This document shows, piece by piece, positions 1-14,200 of a DNA stretch of 64,000 nucleotides. The stretch spans positions 62,280-126,279 of the forward strand of contig VZTG01001464.1 in the NCBI GenBank assembly GCA_013397845.1, given 5' to 3'. Both the position numbers and the translations under genes were made by a program. Source of the stretch: Melanocharis versteri (taxonomy: Eukaryota; Chordata; Aves; Passeriformes; Melanocharitidae). The notes under the pieces are model-generated. The model was not told where the DNA came from and did not search any database. It saw nothing but the letters and a program-made list of their open reading frames with translations. Position 1 is the stretch's first letter; each line of letters starts with the position of its first letter.

Positions 1-3000
1 TTGGCTTCTTGTATCTATGCATTTGGCATAGGCTGCAAGGAAAAGAGTTCTGCTTTTCATGATGAGTTTCTGCCATATTTTGTTGATAGGTTCTTAACGG
101 TTCATTGAATCCTGTGGAATTCCCTAATTTCCTGCTTTTATTTGTTGTTTGCTGCATGACAGAGGCACATGGAGTGAAGGGATTCAGCAGCATTCTTAAC
201 TTCAGCCTTCTCTTCACCTGGGCTGTTCTGGTGTGCTGGGGCTTAGCCTTGGCCAAAAATTTACTTGAAGGGTGGTAGTGACCGTTAAGGTAAAGTGGCA
301 GAGAAATTGAAATAGAAATAGTGTTACAAAGTAGAAGGTAATGGTAAACTCAGGTGGAATGTGTAGAGGGTACCAGACTTACCAAAATACCTAAGGAGAT
401 GTAGCCCTTACGCTAACCACAACAGTGAGTATCAGGTGGTCTGGCATGGGATTGCCGCTGAATTGTCTTTCAGAGGGCTTGGTGGCTTTCTCAGGATGGC
501 TCCTCAAAGCTGGTCTGGGTCCCAGGGCCCTCAGCGTGGCTCTGACCTCCCTCACACAAGTTCCAGCTGGCCACTGAGCTGTGTGGGCTGTGCTGGAAGC
601 CCTCCAGTGGCCGTGGGCACAGGACAGAGCTCCGGGGCTTGAGCAACTAACAAAGGGCAGAGGGCATCTTTTTCGGGTGGTGATTAATCCTGTTGGAGCA
701 AACAATTAGCAGCAGAGCTGAGGAAAGGGATCACTGGAGGGTGGTTTTCACGGTGGGTTTCACTGCTTGGGCTGGCAAGGTGCAGGACAGAGATGCAGCC
801 TTGAAGGGTGGGTGAGCCCTGCACTGATCCAGAACTGCAGGCTGCAGGAATTATGACCAGATAACACAAGGTTTGTGCTAGTGCATCACCCATCCAGTAA
901 AATTAACACTGGCTGAGTTTGCTTTGAGGGAGATGCCTGAACAAGGGAGCCATCTGTAAGCCTCTCACCTTCACCTGTAGCTAAGAAACAACTTCCTCCT
1001 CCACAACCTGTGCAGTAGCTCTGCATCTGTGCTATCCTGCTATTTGGCAGGAACTCTTGGAAAAAAATAGAATATAAACACTCCAGCAACACAGAACAAC
1101 ACAATTTTTGGCAGATCCTTCTTAACCAGACATGTCTAGGTCTGCAGGCAGTGGGTCCTCTGTGGCCAGTGGACATTTTGGAGAGTTGGATCATGAATCT
1201 GGAGCAGCCCCAGCCCACTTTCTGCATTAGCAGAGATTCAATCAGTCGTCACCTGGAAATAACAACAATGGAGAAGCGGCTGGAAACACAGGTGCAGAGT
1301 GAGAGATGACAGGAACTTCCACCACAGTCGTAAATCTGGGGGAGAAGCAGATGCTCACCCCAAAATTGGTTTTCCCTGATGTGACTCAAGCCAGGCTTCA
1401 GTTGCTCATTGACAGGGTACATGGTGGGAGCTGCCTGGTGCACTGAAAGAGATGACAGGGAAAAGTAGTGTGAAGTTTTCCAGAAAACCGCTTGTGCTTC
1501 TGAATTCTCCTCCCAAATACCATTCCTTTGTCTTTGATTCTCCTGCACTCCCTCTTTCCACCTCTTTATTGGCAGGAGGCACTGAAGTGGGAATGGGAGA
1601 AGGAGTTGGCGAAAGAGCTGCTGCCTGACCTCTCCTAGAGGAAGGTGTCCCACAAAAATGGTGTTTCATCGACTGATCTGCTTTCCTCTTTTGATGAATT
1701 TGAAGACATGAAGACTTCTCCCCTCACTGCCATTCAGCGGGACAGGGAAGAGAAAGTGTGGGAAAGGAAAACAGACTGAACACTGCACACGTAATTTGAA
1801 ATTTATTTGCAGTGTTTAGAGGCTTTGGGTGATTTGAAGGCCACCAGTCTCTGCATCTCTGCATGCTCTGGGATCACAGCCACACCTCAGGGCAGCCCCC
1901 CCTGCTCAGTGTCACTGCTGCATCAACTGCACGTGTCAGTGCACCTGCAAGGTGCCTGCAAAACCATGAGAGTTGCTGGCAGTGGTTCCAGGGGCTCTGC
2001 AGCTGGCAGGCTGGTGGGCTACCATCAGCCAGGGTTGCTGTGCACGCATTGCTAATCTCATCTAACCCTCATCTGCCCTTCTCCAGGAAAATGTGGCAGC
2101 CTGTGCAGGAGCAAGTGGTGGAAATTACATTGAAACATGTCTTAGTTTTCTGGTTTCTTGGTTCGTTGAGACAGGACATCTGGCTGGAGCATTCAGTTTT
2201 TGGTCACAAAATTTGGGCCTTGCCCCTGTGCAGAGTTGAGATGCAACAAATGTGCACACCTAGATGCCAGAGTTCAAAAGTGCTTCTGCATTTCCTGAGC
2301 CAAACACAACCTGAGAGCCTGGTCCCCCAAGAAGAATCAGGAAAGATACTGAAGCCTGAGCTCAGGAATAAAAGGAAATTAGACCTGTCTGGGTTTCTTG
2401 CATGGGAATGCAATGCAATTCCAATGCATTACTCTAGTCCCATCTGCAAGGCAATGATACACACTAAGGAGAGCCAAGAAAATGCTCTCAGCAACAGCAA
2501 CGTGAGTCTGAAGTTTAGTATCTACATTCTTCTGACAACTCAGATTACTCAGTATTTCAGTTACTGTCCCTGTGGTCTAATGATGACTCTCTTAACAGTG
2601 CTAGCATGTAAATGGGAACAAAGTACATTTTGTTGCATGTTCATATATGTAAAGTAGTTCACATGCCAGGCCTAAAAGCTAGACCAAGGGCAGTATCAAG
2701 CACCAAAGAGCTGAGCAAAGTTTGTCAGTAATTTATGTTAAATAGGAAGAACAAAACCATGTTTTGAAGACAGTTTGGTAGAGTATGAAAGGCATTTCAA
2801 AGGAAAGACAGCATTCAGAACTTCCGGCCCCCATCCGTGAGGAGTTACTCTCTCATACTTTTTCGCACTAGTATTTTCTAAACAATTACACATGTGCCAC
2901 ACAGCTAATTACCTCCACATCAGTCAGGCACAATACAGCCACTACTTCAGAAAACATAACATTTTATCACGTAAATACCAGCCAAAGAAATGTATCTGAA

Positions 3001-6000
3001 TAAATTTAACTTCTGATTAGGTCTCAGCTTCCAAAATAAAAATCTATCTAGAGTCTTTTTCAGCTAGGACAAAAAAAAAAACTTAACACAGTCTGGACAG
3101 AGTTAAAGTTCAGTGTAACCTTTCCTAAGGAAAGCTGAAAGCCACCGGAACAGGGTTGCAGACAACCTTGTACCCTCGCAGACATTTTTCCAAAGAGCCT
3201 GGTTTACTGTGCCCAAAGCAGCACTGAAGTCCAGAGAAAATAAAGTAACAACCCACATGAGACACCATCAGTCACTGACTCCAGAAGATTCATGTAGCCC
3301 ATAGAGATTACACTAAAAACTGCTGCAACTGAGAAAACAAGGTCTTGTTTCAAGAGCGTTTGACCGGAATAGCTGATCAGACACTGGCTTTGGCCTTTCC
3401 CCCTGGAACTGCAGCAGATATTTTGGTTTTTTGCTTATGTAAAGCAACAGGCTGAAATAGGACCTATTTTCAAAGTGAGTAACGTAATACTTGTTGCCAG
3501 AAGATGAAGAAACAGCTCTGGTCACTGAGGAGCTGCTGCAGCAATGCAGCATGGGTCATTTAGGTAGTGAGGCATTGGGTATGTTCAATGCAGCACTCCT
3601 GTGTGCTGACTTTTCTGATTTATATTGAGGAATAATATTATTAACGTCAGCAGGAAATCAAGCAATTGGATATTCATTTTTAGCAGTGGGAAAAGCAGCT
3701 CTGATCCTGTCAATTTTCACTTTGGAATAAATTAAAAAAACTAATTGCCTTTCTCTGCAGGGCAATAAGTAGGATAAATCCTTCCACTGGGATACACACT
3801 CTGGACATAAAAAGCTGCCAAAACTGTTCCTGATTCCTGTTTGCAATGAACCAGACTTAGATAGCCCATGTCTAGGAGTCAAAAAAGGCAAAACTAATCA
3901 TACATGAGTCAGTTTCTTCACCAAACATAATAATAGCAAATGAGGGTTGTGATTTTCAAACCAGACTATGAACTGGGTGCTGGTTTCCCAGTGAGCACCA
4001 GAAGGATTTGGATAAAAAGGCTCCTGTGGTAAGAGAGATGAAGATTAGCATTTTAGCCTCTGTGAATTATCTCCCTGACCTAAGGACCACCCTTTTAAAA
4101 CAGGGTGGATGGTGTTATGTGGCTCATATTACACCAAAGTAATCTGCCTGAAAAGGTTGTTTCCTTCCTCACCCCACCTGAGCCCACGAGAGGGTTCCTG
4201 CACATATGAGGTGTGCTGGGGGTCACTTACTGATTGAGCAGAAGAAGCAGTAAAAGAAGGGACTCTGTTATTTCTCTATGATTTTTTATATTTCACAGCC
4301 ATAAATACATGACAAAAAATTGTGAGATATCCAGATGCACATTTTTGTGGAGACAGCAGAGCTTTAGTCAGATGTAAACAGTCCGGAGACTTTGCTTTCC
4401 AGGTAACCCAGTAACTTCCAAAGGCTTTCAGTCCCTTAACTTTTCAAAATATGCTATGATAAAACAGATTTTACCCCTCATTCATATTCTTTAAACTGGT
4501 TGAATGTTAGGATGTAGTTTTGATAGGCCAGATGCAGCTGAACTATGCCTACACCATTACCAAAAAGAGTGAGCTCACTCTTTACCCCATGCCCAGGTCC
4601 AAGCTCCTGCTCTTTCCTCACTTGGGTNAATTTTACCCCTCATTCATATTGTTTAAACTGGTTGAATGTTAGGGTGTAGTTTTGATAGGCCAGGTGCAGT
4701 TGAACTATGCCTACAAACTCCTGCTCTTTCCTCACTTGGGTTCAGCCTCTGTGGCCATATAGACAGGGAGATATGCACTGCAATACCTGAATACTAACCC
4801 ATCCCAGCCCCAAAACCTAAAAAAAGAATCACCTTGTCCTTTATTTATCCCTGGGTCACCCCTGCAGCCTGGGAGCCCGCTATTGATCCTGTAACAGCAG
4901 GCGCACGGTGCTGTGGGACCAGAACTCCCAGAGACAACGGCAGAGAACACACAAGAGGTGAAGATGAGTGAGAATATTTATCACACCAGACTCAGAGGGC
5001 TAAGAAATTTAAAGAATGAGAGATCAAGATGCAAAATGAAAGCTGTGCAAGAGACAGCAGGAACAGGTGAGGGCAGGAGCACAAGATAAAGGGAAATAAT
5101 CTGCCCTGAGGAAGGAGACAGAGAGCAATGCACTGCATGCACAGAAATGCAGTTTGCTGGATGCATGAGAAGAAGAAATTAAGAAAAGCAGTCAGCAAAG
5201 CTCCTCACAACAGAGGTGAGGAAGAGCCAGAAAAAGCCATTTGCAGCAGATACAATTTGCTAGTTAATAAAAGAAATGAGAATGTTCTAAACATTGAGTA
5301 ATGCACTCTATACCCGTTAAATTTATTTATAGACAGAGAATTATATTCTCCGTGCTTCCTCAAAAGAATACACTGAAACATACTAAGCATGGCTTAGTAC
5401 TTAAATTTTCAGTTTTGTCCAGAAGAAAAGATGTTCCTGGGTATTTTGCTAATTAAGATTATGGCCTGACTGAGCCAATAAGATTGAAGTCAACAGGATT
5501 TTTGCCGTTCAGTACTCCTCATTGTTTGCTTTTGCTTTTGAAGACTGATGGCCAACAAAACCTTTTTAAGAAATATAGGAATATAAATAAAATGGTCCTG
5601 AAAGAAGATGTTCTACCTCCCGGTTGATTGATTTTAGGAAAGAAGAGAAGGCAATTTGTATTATTAAGAGATAATAAAAATACTACTACTTAGAGACTAA
5701 GTTCTTTCTCCTTTTCCCTTAATTCAAGTTCACCATTTGGGACCAGTAAGTTTATAGCTAAGAAAGCTATAAGTTCTCTTACTCAACACACTCAAGAGTG
5801 AAGGATGTTTTCAGACCGTACCTCCTGTGGGAAACAGAGGTAGCAGAACAGTTGTTAGAAGGGCTGAAAAAAAATTAAAGAAAAGTCTCTGCTAGGCCTT
5901 GGAAGAAAGATTTTTTGTAGGTTTATTTCCCCCATGATCAGACTTGTTTGTATTGTGTGTGTGATACTGGTGATGAAAGGGCACATACTTTATGTATTTG

Positions 6001-7083
6001 TAACATTCAAATCTGGAAGAGAATTGACTGTGCCATTGTCACACTTGGTCTGTGTTTCCTGAAGAAAACCATTTATCATTTTTTGAGATGTCACAAGGCC
6101 TCCTTACCGCTTTCATTAATGTAATCACTTATTCCCAAACCAGAATATATTATTTCATTCCTTTTGTTGTTGGTTTTTCTTTTCCCTGGCTACATCAAGA
6201 AATTGCATTAACAGCAATGTAAATGTAGTCTGTAGGGTTCCAAGCTGGACCAGAGAAAATCATAATAGATTAGAAACTTATACCTAAATGCCTGCTTTTC
6301 ACTGTGACAATCAAGGACACAGGTTATTTAATGAGGTATTTTGCATAACTGAAGAAAGGAAGTAATTGCTCTATACTCAGTACTAAAAATGGATACAAAA
6401 GACCCACATGGATCAGGTGGATATAACAAGTAATAACTTATTGAGAAAACATCTAAGAAAAATCGCACAAATTAGGAATTATCAAATTCCACAGGTTCTG
6501 TGGATCAGCTCTGCGCAGGAAGCAGACTAAAAGGAGTCAGACAGACTTGGACAAATGAAAAAGAAATTTAACCTGAAACTGACTTTAAGGAAAGCCACAG
6601 AAAGGCATATATGCATCTAAACATTATTCCATCCGCATGTTTAATAGATAGATTTTGAGACTTGTTTGATAATTTTTTTTAAGAATGAACTAAGAAATTG
6701 CTCCCTAGCTACAGCCACTTTTTATCAGTCATATATTGCTTAATTTGCAGATCTTCCAAAAATAAGAAAAATATTATTAAAAGCTGAAATAAAATATTTT
6801 AGAATTATATTTCAATAAGCTAAGAAAAGATTCCCAGGGCCAAATTAATCTCTGTTGCCATCACACTGACCACAACAGAATCGCATTTGGAAACTCCTGC
6901 ATCACCCTTGCCAGCCATTTATCCACGTCTTGCAAAACTAGGAACTAATCCAACGAGCCACATTTCTGGTGCTATTCACTGTCCTGAAAGTTCATTTGCT
7001 GTCACAGCCACCCAGAAGGAAACTTTGCGTTTCAGTTCTGTCAGACCTCTGCACAGGTCTGCACTGCCAGTTATCGGAAGAGC
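1..7083. other. Intergenic, no recognisable gene
   Basis: No exon, RNA gene or clear transposon was recognised here. Open frames are short and show no known domain; the longest (1863-2657, plus, 264 codons) has a random-looking, Cys/Trp-rich composition. In mammals NPR3 lies beyond the SUB1 3' end, but none of its exons is seen. The only structural oddity is the repeated segment around the single N at 4628, listed separately. Confidence 0.6.
4468..4741. repeat. Imperfect direct duplication joined by a single N
   Basis: 4468-4627 and 4630-4741 are two versions of one segment. Both begin with ATTTTACCCCTCATTCATAT and both end in CTCCTGCTCTTTCCTCACTT followed by GGGT. The second copy lacks about 50 bp present in the first (roughly 4554-4604) and differs by about four substitutions. 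A lone N at 4628 sits exactly between them. This fits two haplotypes or contig ends placed side by side; a real tandem duplication is the alternative. Confidence 0.85.
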
Positions 7084-7490
7084 GATGGAGCTAGGGAAGG
7101 CTCTGGAGTGGGAGTCCTGTGAGGAGCAGCTGAGGGAGCTGGGGGTGTTTATCCTGGAGAAAAGGAGGCTCAGGGGGGATCTATCACTCTCCGTGAGAGG
7201 ACGGTGTAGCCAGGTGGGGTTGGCCTCTCCTCCCAGGGAGCAACTGACAGGACAAGAGGAAATGGCCTTGAGTTGCACCAGGGGAGGTTGAGATTGGACC
7301 TCAGGAAAAGTTTCTCCACAGGAAACATTGCCAAGCACTGGAACAGGCTGCCCAGGGAATTGGTGAGTCACCATCCCTGGAGGTATTTGAAAGACATGCA
7401 GATATGGCACTTAGGGACACGATTTAGTGGTGGGTTTGGCAGTGCTGGATTAATGGTTGGACTCAGAGGTTTTTTCCAGCCTTAACAATC
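7084..7490 (+). mobile_element. CR1 LINE 3' fragment
   Basis: The sequence carries the usual CR1 3' landmarks in order: a GAGGAGCAGCTGAGGGAGCT-like block, CTGGAGAAAAGGAGGCTCA, CACTGGAACAGGCTGCCCAG, CATCCCTGGAGGT, and a TTGGACTCAGAGG-like tail ending near ACACATGA. It is 5'-truncated, as most CR1 copies are, and mutated; no reverse transcriptase domain remains. Confidence 0.88.
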
Positions 7491-7564
7491 CTTACACATG
7501 AAGACCTTGTCTCTCTGCTTCGTTAATGAGTGAAAATGTGAGACAGGATCTGTAAGAGCCCTGA

Positions 7565-7975
7565 TTCTGATAAAAAACTGCCCTTGAGTCAGACCAATGG
7601 TCCATTTAGTCCACTATTACATATCTGGCAGTGGTAAATGAGACACATAGCCTCATGAGAATGGTACTTCCTGCTGTCCGTTCCCCTATCCCTCGTATCC
7701 AGGACCAGGGATGTTAGTGGGTACATTTCTCCTTGGTTGTTTCCAGATTCCCTTTATGCACATGCCTTTGTCACATCCTTTTGAACCTGCCTCCACCATC
7801 CCCTATGACAACAGGCTCCCAAAGTGTTTTATTTTACCTAAAACTGCCTCAAACTAGCTTCATCCAGTGCCACCTATTTCTTGTGTTGTGGGAGTCGCGA
7901 CAACAGCAATCCTGCATTTAATTTTTCCACCACCTTCTGCGTCTCCTAAACTTAATTGTAAATCTCCTCAGCCAC
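7565..7975 (-). mobile_element. Probable ancient CR1-family fragment
   Basis: The stretch AGTCAGACCAATGGTCCATT at about 7590, followed by a TTCTTGTGTTGTGGGA block near 7880 and TCTCCTCAGCCACCTCTG near 7965, resembles the antisense 3' end of an old amniote CR1 family. It is much more decayed than the other CR1 copies here. The family assignment is from memory and tentative. Confidence 0.45.
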
Positions 7976-10631
7976 CTCTGCATGGACTGGGGAGTCATGG
8001 TGTTTGTTGAGGCCTCACACAGGTGTGGATCTATCTAGTTGTCCAAGACTGTCTGCCTCTGAATTAAACTAGTGAACTCCTTAGTTTATAGCAAAAAGAA
8101 ATAGGCAGGAATTGCCATTCATTGCCGTAAATATATATTCAGGATGAAACCCAGATAGAGAGTAAGGTTTGAAAGGTAAACCTTCAAGATGCCATTTAGT
8201 CTTTGAAATATTTTTTCTACTAGCATACAAAGGAATTAATCACTCATAATTAGGGATTCATACTAAAGGCACCAGTATTGCTCTTAGGCACAGACAAGAT
8301 GGATTTAGCTAGAATTGGAGGTTGAAGCACCTTCCATAGAAACTCTGTGAAACCTGTGACCACAAAACAGCCAGCAGTGGTAGATTAGAATGCCTACCTG
8401 GAGCTGAATTATGCTATCAAAGAAGACGAAGCCCAAATAATAGCCTTGCCCTGGGAACAATCAAATTCTACTAAAGATCTCTGCCATCACCTTGTCACAT
8501 TAGGCCTTTGCAGCTGGGTCTAACAAGGCCCTCAGAACAGTCAGTCTCTGCTAGGTAAAGCAATCACAGCAAAATGAATTGTATAAAGATCCTCTAACTG
8601 CAATTACTGTTTAGAAATTGTCAGTGAAATTCATATGTATATTATAGGGATTGCCAAGGAATGAAGTCCACAGTACTTCTAAAATAAGTCGCAAACATTC
8701 TGAGAGGTCCTGTGGTAAGCAAAAATCTAGTTTATCTTATTGACCAGCCTAAACAACATTCTCCACATCACCTAGTTTTTCTAGCATAAAATACTATTTT
8801 GTAAAACAAATGGGAAACCAGCTGATATTTTTTCACTTTCCAGCTGCCCTGCAAAGACAAGCATCTAAACCAATTGCACTCACATTTCAGAAGTCACCAG
8901 CCTCTCAGGCTGAGCTCTCATCTGCCAGATTTTAGCCTGAAAGATATTGGGAGGAGAGGGAAAAGATACCAAATGTAAATTCCACTGGAGGTTATAACAG
9001 AAGCACTGACAGCACAACATAAATGTAACTCTGTCATCTTGGATGCCCCACAAGACCAGCTCACTCTTTCAATTCCTGATTCAAAATCAGGAACTGCTGA
9101 GATGTGTCATTTCCAACTATTCCTTGTGTTACTTGCACTCAGTGTAAACTCCTCCTGAGGACTCGGGGCCCCATTCCTGCAAGCTGATTCTTGTGAGCCT
9201 GCACAAAATCCTATTATCTTCAACAGGGCTTTGCGTGGGTGTAAGGGTTTGCCTGAACAGATCCGTTTGCAAAATCGAAGCCTATGAGACTGCACTTAAG
9301 TGCATTTTCATCTCTCTCTCCTCCCTGCAGCTGGGCCTTAGTTATCTCTCCTCCTAAGACATCCCTCCTCTTCAACTCAGTCAGTCAAGGCTCATATCCC
9401 AAATTTCTCTGCACTGAAGTCCAGCCTTTCTTGCACTCCACCTTTTTACACCAAAGGCAATATACTTCACCCACCATTTTTTTATTTTCCTCATTACCAC
9501 CTCTCTACCCCCCATTAAAAGAGACCAGCCTAGAGTCAGCCTCAGCTCATGCTAACCTTCACTCACAAAGACAGGTCTGAATCGTAGCTGACATTTTCTT
9601 GAACTAGAGGAGACTCATGATAACAGATTCCCCAGGCCAGGATTTGACTCTCTGGGGACACATATTTGTGATCCAATTCTATTCCAGAATAAACTTCTTT
9701 TGGAGTTGTTTTTGAGCTTAAAAAATACTTGTTTGTACTAAATCCTGTAAAATGCGTTTCTAAAGAAAAGCTATTTGGTCTTCTGTCCTTTAAAGCCTCA
9801 TATATTAGACTTCATTTTGAATATTTTATTCCAAGACCAAACTTGATAAACTACTGGCAGTATAACACTGAGGATCTATGAGTCTCCATGGTTTCTGAGC
9901 CTAGTTTTCACTCCGCTTGTTTTTGGTTGTGATGGTAAGATTCAGGCTGGTTTGTTCTGATTCAAAAGACCTGTTGCTGGAAACTATTTATTATGCAGAA
10001 ATTTATATTTGTTAAATCTTTCATAAGGACCAATATTTTCTGAGACCTTACACTGGATGTGAGGTCTCCCTTTGTTTCACAAAATTCTTTGCAGGGTGGA
10101 AGGCGTAAAACATTCCACAGTCACTGGGTTTTAAATGTGAGGAGAACCTGTTTTATTTCTTCACATTCCACTGTAAAAAGATAGACATCTATTTTGAGCT
10201 AGAAGTCTCTGTTGGTCAGTAAAAGTATTTGCACAGTTATTCTCAGCAATTACCACATCTGAAACTCCTGCCTACACAGAATACTCGCTTGCCGAAATGC
10301 ATCTTTGACATAATCCCATGTATAATAGGCAGTAAAAGTTGGCTACTAGAGTCCCCCTTCATAGTAAAAAATAACTTCAGCAGCAGATTTATTAATTAAG
10401 CATGCCTTCCCACTTGTACCATGAGAATCGTACACCTGGCTTTCCCATTGCATTTTATAACAAGCCTTTCCCTGAAGTTTTCTGCCAGTGTACATGGTAA
10501 GAGGTACATTGATTAAGGTGGACTCTTACAGGACCATTTCAACAAATCCAAACACCAAAACAATCCTGTTGCTCATTTTCCTGTCTTCGATCCTACAAAA
10601 CCCAAGAATCACTGTAACTCCAGTAAACCAG
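7976..10631. other. Intergenic, nothing recognised
   Basis: AT-rich sequence with short unrelated open frames only. I see no splice-flanked coding block, RNA gene or clear repeat. Confidence 0.5.
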
Positions 10632-11224
10632 TGTGCTGGTTTTGGCCGGGGCAGCGTTAGTTTTCTTCACGTTGGCTGATGTGGGGCTGTGTTTTGGCTT
10701 TGTGCTGAACACAGTGATGATAACACAGAGATGTTTTAGTTACTGCTGAGCAGAGCTTACACAGAGCCAAGGCCTTCTCTGCTTCTCAGACTGCCACGCT
10801 GGCAGGGAAGCTGGGGGTGCCTGGGAGACTGGGAGGAGACACCACCGGGAGAGGTGACCCCAACTGACCAAAGGGATATTCCAGACCATGGGACAGCATG
10901 TTCAGGATATAAAGCGGAGGGAAGAAGAGGGAAGGGGACATGTTTGGCATGATGACATTTGTCTTCCCAAGTAACACTTAGACGTGATGGGTCCTGCTCT
11001 CCTGGAGATGGCTGAACTCCTGCCTGCCCATGGGAAGTGGTGAATTAACTCCTTGTTTCGCTTTGCTTGCGTGTGTGGCTTCTGCTTTCCCTATCAAACT
11101 GTCTTTATCTCAACCCACAAGCTTTCCAGCTTTTACCCTTTAAATTCTCTGCCCAATCCCGCCGGGGGGAAGTGAAGGAGTGGCTGCCCGGGGCTTGGCT
11201 GCTGGCTGGGGTTAAACCACGACA
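10632..11224 (+). mobile_element. Solo LTR, avian ERVL-type
   Basis: The element runs from TGTGCTGGTTTTGGC to TTAAACCACGACA, so it has TG...CA ends. It contains a TATAAAG box near 10908 and a CTTCCCAAGTAAC-like block near 10961, shared with the other LTRs at 29825, 52779 (reverse) and 60701. The flanking five bases are ACCAG and ACCAT, a 4/5 match to the 5-bp target duplication expected for ERVL-like elements. No internal retroviral sequence adjoins it, so it is a solo LTR. No protein is encoded; the antisense frame at 10786-10977 is incidental. Confidence 0.85.
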
Positions 11225-14200
11225 ACCATTTATCACTCATCAGGGGTACTTTGAGACCCTGCAAACAAACAGGACCTGGCCACAATTCACCCAGAGAGAG
11301 GCCCCACCTGGGGCATCCCAACTCCCTTCTGTCCACCTGCGGCTCCCAGGAACATGGTCCACATGCCCCTACCACAAAAAATGGAATAGCCCAGTTTTAC
11401 CATTCTTTGGTTCTAATGCCTTCCTGCACCCCACAGAGAGACGCTGTGCATCATAACTTCTGAGAGACGTAAGAGATATAACAAAGTCAGAGCCGGTGGC
11501 ACTTTCAGATCGATGGGATTTAAAGTTCAGAGTAGGATGGGCACCTCAGCTTTTGCTAAATGCCGAAGAGATAGTACCTGCACACCCTACATGCAGGAGT
11601 AGGCATTATATTCATCTTGTCATGCATATTCAGATCAATTTCTCTCCATCTTTCCACCTAAAAATTGATAAAACTGAAAAGATATTGAAATGTATTACAG
11701 CTTGACAAATTCTGATTTTTTCCATCATTTAGTTGGTCAAAGTTAAACAAATTGTAATGCACACTTCGCTGTTTTACAGTGTTAATTTTTTTTATTCTCT
11801 CTTCTCCTCCCAAAATAACACAAATTATACTGAAAGAAAATGTTGGTGTTTTTTTTAATTACTTCTGGGCTAAGACCAAGTTTCTAAGTGGAAGCAAATT
11901 TTCATGTCCAAGTTATAACCTCTGGAAAACAACTTATAATGAGAATGCTGACACAATTTTAAGTGGAGTGACATGAGTGGCGCCAATATAACGTAGTCAA
12001 AACATGTGGGAAATAAAGTATTTTGTTCCAGGAGGATATGAAATTCCCAACTCAGAATAAAGTATATGTCTGGTATTTACTGGATTCTAGCAAACATAAC
12101 AATTTCGCAAACATGCAAGTGCTTCAGGGAGTATAGGATTCAATCACAATTCAAAACCTCTCCATATCAGATACATTTGAGACAAAGGGACTCGTAAGCC
12201 ACGGGGGCTAACTTCTTTCCTTCCTCCAGAAAGTCGAGTGGGATTTACCCTGACTGAATAACGGTAAGAGATAAAATAGGAGCTCAGCAAAAGATCTACC
12301 TAGAAGAAGTGTTCAAAAGCCTACAGAAAATAGAAAATTTATAAAGCACCTAAAATGATGCACTGTGTAGTAACCATGCAGCATGGGAACCATAAGAATG
12401 CACCAAAGACGAAGAGAATGGGAGTTTATATGTCCTTTGTGAGTCAGCAGAGGTAGTTTCAATGCTGACATGAAGCAGAGCCTGAAATGAGCTATTATCA
12501 TGTTATTCTTTATTAGTTGTTAAGCACTGATATTTTATTCAGCTCTTCACCAGAGAGCCCTTGTCCTATTGGATTTACAGTTGCAGGCCCTCTGCCATTT
12601 GTTCCAGCCAAATCTTAACTCCTCTCAAACTCCTAATGTCAAGATGGATAAAGAGATCTGCCAAGACAAACCCAATGACTGAACAAAAAACTACATTGAA
12701 GCAATTATACAAGGCTTGAAATAGAGAAAGAGTTAACTGCACTTTTACAAATTACTTACTGTGGGAAATAGAGAAAAAGGAAATGTTTAAGAGTGATGTG
12801 AATGGGAAGAGATGGATTAGTGAAACAATGGATTAGTCCTCTCTTGAGGACAGGAAAATTGGCACAGAGAACTGCACAGAACACTCAAGCTCTACCCAGG
12901 AAATAGGAAGGAATAGCTGTCAAAAGCAAAAGGAGCAAGAGGATGGCAACTGAGTCTACAAGACAGGTAGATATTGTGCCTCCCAAGCAAAGAATGCAAA
13001 CAGAAAATAGGAAAAACCTAATGACTCACATTTGTCTCAGGGTTGTCCCTCTGCCTTACTTTAATCTTGCCCTCAGCCACATAGTCTCACCCTCGGGCTG
13101 ACACAGGCACTCATCTGATGAGAGAGGGATCATCTTCCCAAAAGAAAACTACTTGTTTGCTCCTGTTGGCTTATTTTCTATCAAATTAGCCACTTGAAGA
13201 GCAATGGAGAGAGGAATAAGAAAGACTGTATCTTGTCTATACCAGTGAATCACTAAATCAGTTTAGCCAGCTTCCCCCCTAAATGCAGCCCTAATGTGCA
13301 CACAAAAGTTCTTCGGCTTTCCTGAGGGGCTCCATGATGTAAAAGCATTTTTTCTGACAGGGAGCTGCCTCACTCCCTTTAATTGATGGATTCGCAGTTG
13401 AATGCCAGCACAACTGAACTTCAGAAGTCTTATTATGAAATCCTACTTTGTTCTCACCTGTTTTAGCAGGTACTGATGTCTTTTTCACAATGTCTAAAAA
13501 TGTGGGAAATCATTAGTAAGATTCACCCCAGCATGCTGCTAACCACGCAGGTGTCACTGAGCATTTCACAAATATGAAAGCCTGCAGCCTCTAAGCACTA
13601 GTTACCAAGTCTCCTCAGCTTCAGATCAGCACATTTTAAGCAGGGTTGGCCAATAGGTAGCGCAGCTGTTTATTTTTAAAATAATGCTGACATCTAGTGG
13701 CTGGCTGCTGGCTGACTCACACAGGTCTATGCAGGTCTGTTCATGAGTGTCGTGAGCCACCCTTCACCCTTTGGGGACAAGAGGCTCCAGCTGGAAATGT
13801 CACATCTATTCCAATTGTGCACTATTCAAACAAAGAAAATGCATAGTTCTGCAGAGAACATAAGCTAAATGAAAAAAAAAATGCAGGCAGGAAAGAAAAA
13901 GAGAATTTTCCACCTCTTTTGTAGTCGGAAATTACCATGTGATAAAAGAAATTAGAGGTCAGATGATTAAAAGATGATGGGGTCAAAACTGCTGCCAGGT
14001 GGAGCTGAAGAAAAATGAAGAAGAGTCCAGACTTCCCCAGAAATATCAGATGTCTGGAAATAGTGAGATTTGATGATCTGGAGCGAGGCATGTCAAACAC
14101 TAAGCCTACCCCAACTCCTCCTCACTGTCAGCTAAGAGCGCTGCTGCTCCTGGGCTGACCAGGGAGGAGACTTCCTGGGTCAAAGTGTCTGAAGTGACCC

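Noticed and set aside
10786..10977. 63-codon minus frame repeated almost identically at 29951-30142
   Set aside because: The conservation is that of the shared LTR, not of a gene; it is antisense to the LTR.
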